NCBI GenBank assembly: GCA_016708875.1
Contig: JADJFA010000041.1
Location: forward strand, 1-8,689
Length of the DNA stretch: 8,689 nucleotides
Reading direction: 5' to 3'
Source: Lewinellaceae bacterium
GTDB lineage: Bacteria; Bacteroidota; Bacteroidia; Chitinophagales; Saprospiraceae
Within the stretch, counting starts at the first letter, position 1. Every line of letters begins with the position of its first letter. Below are positions 6,655-8,689 of this stretch, piece after piece. The notes beneath the pieces were generated by a model. That model had not been told where the DNA came from. It ran no database searches and was given only the letters and a program-made list of their open reading frames with translations. Both the position numbers and the translations under genes were made by a program.

Positions 6655-7392
6655 TTATTCAATTGGACGGATATTCAAAAGATTGACCATACAGTTATCC
6701 ATATTGCCAATGGTCAAAACAAAGTTTTGTTTGACTTTTAAACCGTTAGAAAACGCTGCTGGCTTCCAACTAGGCATTTTTGAAATAGCCGTAACCAGCA
6801 TTTCGTCAATTTTTGTATCTTTTGATGGCATGGCAACTTGAATATCCGTAACATGCCCCTGTTCGGTAATGGTAAATTTAATGGCAGTCAAATCATAACC
6901 CGTAAAACTTCCTGCTTCAATATTTACAATGCTGTTTTTTTGCAGATATTGAATCAATTGCTCTGCGCCTTCGCTATAAACAGCATTTTTATCAGGCATG
7001 ATCGTAACCTTGAAATCGTATTGCTTCACTGTGTTATTTTTCAACGAATTTTCAGGTAGATACATTACGCTTACTGCAATATCGCTACGACGGTCAGCCA
7101 ATCGTATCAGTTCTTTTTGCTCTTGATTCAAGACATCGCTAATACCCGAAGCCTTTGTTTGGGTTCCATTTTTATAGGCTGAAATTTCCACGGAAATATA
7201 TTCTTTTACCCAAGATGTGGGGTACCTTTTGTTCAAATCCGTAAGGGTGTTTATTTTATCCAATTTGTTTTCCTGGATCGAAATGAATGGTAGAACATTG
7301 TTTATTTCAAATTTCAGATCATTCTGGGCAAAACTGTTGAAAGCGCATCCGATAGAGAGAAGCACTATGAGTAAAATCTGATTCTTTTTCAT
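6655..7392 (-). CDS. Exported protein with TonB C-terminal-like domain
   Basis: An intact 245-residue ORF, the only multi-hundred-base gene here needing no correction. The ATG at 7392 opens a strong signal peptide (MKKNQILLIVLLSIGCAF) ending near FAQN, with the Ala-x-Gln junction common in Bacteroidota, so export to the periplasm is expected. Residues of about 160-235 read FTITEQGHVTDIQVAMPS, IDEMLVTAISKMPSWKPA and GLKVKQNFVLTIG. This matches the TonB-C pattern seen in Bacteroidota: a strand with a G-x-V turn, a helix ending in P-x-W-x-P-A, then a K-Q-x-F-x-L-x-I strand. There is no N-terminal TonB anchor and no Pro-rich linker, so it is probably a stand-alone periplasmic TonB-C-type protein rather than an energy-transducing TonB. 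The middle region (about 25-150) is not recognised. Confidence 0.75.
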   Translation of the reverse strand: MKKNQILLIVLLSIGCAFNSFAQNDLKFEINNVLPFISIQENKLDKINTLTDLNKRYPTSWVKEYISVEISAYKNGTQTKASGISDVLNQEQKELIRLADRRSDIAVSVMYLPENSLKNNTVKQYDFKVTIMPDKNAVYSEGAEQLIQYLQKNSIVNIEAGSFTGYDLTAIKFTITEQGHVTDIQVAMPSKDTKIDEMLVTAISKMPSWKPAAFSNGLKVKQNFVLTIGNMDNCMVNLLNIRPIE

Positions 7393-7614
7393 GCCTGAGT
7401 TTTTAAAAACATTAAGTGAAAAAATTTATTTTGAAAAGTCATTAATTCAGCGTCATTAATTGGCTGACTTAAAATGGGAGGATTTAGATTTTGCAGTGGT
7501 TGCTTGAGGATCTAAAAGTAAAACACCCCTTCCCTGACTTTTTCTCGCGCTTCCTGAAAAAAACACAGCGCACTCCTGCATGAAGGTGCACTTTTACAGG
7601 CTGCATGCCATCCG
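7393..7614. other. Intergenic stretch with a 14-bp-spaced direct repeat
   Basis: No gene is supported. GTCATTAATT occurs at 7438-7447 and again at 7452-7461, a 10-bp direct repeat with 14-bp period lying about 50-70 bp upstream of the TonB-C-like gene. It could be an operator for a response regulator or sigma factor, but 14 bp is not a full helical turn. A short plus-strand reading frame near 7510-7580 (HPFPDFFSRFLKKTQRTPA) has no start and no recognisable family. Confidence 0.3.
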
Positions 7615-7954
7615 CTTCAAGTCATATTAACGAAAAGGATCCCATTATTGCCGAGGATATCCGATTGATCCTCGAAGCACAGGGTTGCAGGTCATTGAAT
7701 TGACCGGGATCAGGCTATTCAGGATGCATGTGAGCAGTACCGCCCGGCGTATGCGATTTTGAATATCACTCTGGCTCCTATGCGGATGGTATGGCGCTGG
7801 CTACGATGCTTCGCTGGAAATATCTGGTAAAAGTGCTGCTGATTGCAGGCTTCTGGCAATTGGTTTGATGGCTTCCGGGCATTTTGATGCCGCTTGCCGG
7901 TGCTGCACAAGCCTTTTACGCGCGCAGTTGCGGAAATTGCCTCAACAATTGTAA
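7615..7954 (+). pseudogene. Decayed response-regulator receiver (REC) domain
   Basis: With several shifts the plus strand reads EKDPIIAEDIRLILEAQG, LQVIEL, DQAIQDACEQYRPAYAILNI, YADGMALATML, KYLVKVLLI and, at the end, HKPFTRA. This is the REC order: acidic cluster (EKD), helix 1, the phosphoacceptor strand, the ADGM-x-LA segment, the VLLI strand and the conserved Lys-Pro. At the phosphoacceptor position the codon is AAT (7762-7764, Asn in AILNITL) where active receivers have Asp. No ATG start is clear, and no output domain follows: the reading ends near 7954, next to the tandem repeats. It is most likely a pseudogene or a sequence-damaged single-domain regulator. Confidence 0.55.
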
Positions 7955-7978
7955 AACCGGTTTGTTTGGGAGCTTGCT

Positions 7979-8689
7979 GGATTCCTCCCAGCGCGTTTTC
8001 GCGCGCAGTCAACGTCAATCGCGCGCGCTTGCGAGGATCTCCCGATCCGAGCAGGCCGCGAGAGGTCTTGCCAGTGGTTCTTCCGGAAATTTTGGTGTAC
8101 AAATTATTGTCTTTCAGAGGATTCGAGACTCAAAATGGAACAATCCGCGCCACAATGACGCTCAATAACAGGATCGAAGCGCTCATTCCACCGTGCTGCT
8201 GTTGACGCGGGCGCCAAACAGCGGCTGGCAGTCATTCCACCGCTGAAACGGAATAATTTGATTTGGATTCCCTGGCGCGTTTTTCGCGCGTAGTCAAAGT
8301 CAATCGCGCCGCTTGCGAGGATCTCCGATCCGAGCAGGCAACCCGAGGGTCTTTGCCAGTGGTTCTTCCGGAAATTTTGGTGTACAAATTATTGTCTTTC
8401 AGAGGATTCGAGACTCAAAAATGGAACAATCCGCGCCACAATGACGCTGAATAACTGGGCGAAGCACTCATTCCACCGTTGCTGTTGGCGCGGGCGCCAA
8501 ACAGCGGCTGGCAGTAATTCCACCGCTGAAGCGGAATAATTTGATTTGGATTCCCTCGTAGCGCGTTTTCGCGCGTAGTCAAAGTCAATCGCGCCGCTTG
8601 CGAGGATCTCCGATCCGAGCAGGCAACGCGACGATCTTTGCCAGTGGTTCTTCCGGGAATTTTGGTGTACAAATTATTGTCTTTCAGAG
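7979..8689. repeat. Tandem array of about 285-bp GC-hairpin repeats, 2.5 copies in window
   Basis: Two full copies and one partial copy follow head to tail: 7979-8264 (286 bp), 8265-8547 (283 bp) and 8548-8689 (cut by the window end), each opening at GGATTCC. Copies are nearly identical over most of their length. Each unit carries short palindromes: GCGCG-TTTT-CGCGC, GGATC-TCC-GATCC, GGCGC-GG-GCGCC and CCGCTGAAGCGG, plus the constant stretch TTTTGGTGTACAAATTATTG. Reading frames inside the units shift between copies through indels, so it does not look like a coding repeat. The function is unknown; candidates are a family of intergenic repeats or a duplicated non-coding RNA or regulatory unit. 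Confidence 0.85.

Noticed and set aside
7979..8689. CRISPR array or coding repeats in the tandem region
   Set aside because: The units are about 285 bp with no short repeat and variable spacer alternation, and reading frames (for example 8415-8672 minus, 7884-8168 plus) are broken differently in each copy.

Overview
The window reads as Bacteroidota chromosomal DNA, most likely Saprospiraceae or a near relative. The reasons are a carotenoid operon of crtD, cruF and a crtA-like gene, a TonB-C-type exported protein, the lack of strong Shine-Dalgarno sequences, and AT-rich small-gene cassettes beside GC-richer core genes. The assignment is inference from gene content.

Sequence quality dominates the reading. 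Nearly every gene needs one or more single-base corrections, most often in homopolymer runs (for example a G5 run at 2574-2578 and an A5 run at 2851-2855, each one base short for the frame). Corrected reading gives complete, recognisable proteins, so I treat most frameshifts as probable sequencing error and give whole-gene spans. A smaller class of in-frame stops looks like C-to-T or G-to-A changes.

Layout. (1) 1-2109: an AT-rich, minus-strand, integron-like cassette array with no integrase in view. Small genes (unknown protein; VOC protein plus DUF1801 protein; small exported protein plus a short ORF) are separated by 135-165 nt imperfect palindromes at 363-500, 1293-1430 and 1944-2109 that resemble attC sites. 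(2) 2110-6126: carotenoid locus. A plus-strand crtA-like monooxygenase converges on a minus-strand operon crtD - cruF - remnant of a lycopene-cyclase-like gene - SAM methyltransferase, with overlapping start and stop codons. Together the genes suggest a lycopene-derived pigment whose acyclic end is hydrated by CruF, desaturated by CrtD and probably oxidised by the CrtA-like enzyme. The ring-forming cyclase is reduced to about 20 recognisable N-terminal residues. (3) 6127-6654: a broken small ORF and a gene-poor stretch. (4) 6655-7392: an intact exported protein with a TonB-C-like C-terminus. (5) 7615-7954: a decayed response-regulator receiver domain whose phosphoacceptor position reads Asn. 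(6) 7979-8689: a tandem array of about 285-bp units rich in small GC-rich hairpins, running off the window end.

The most unusual features are the integrase-less cassette array next to the pigment operon, the internally deleted cyclase, and the 285-bp tandem hairpin repeats.
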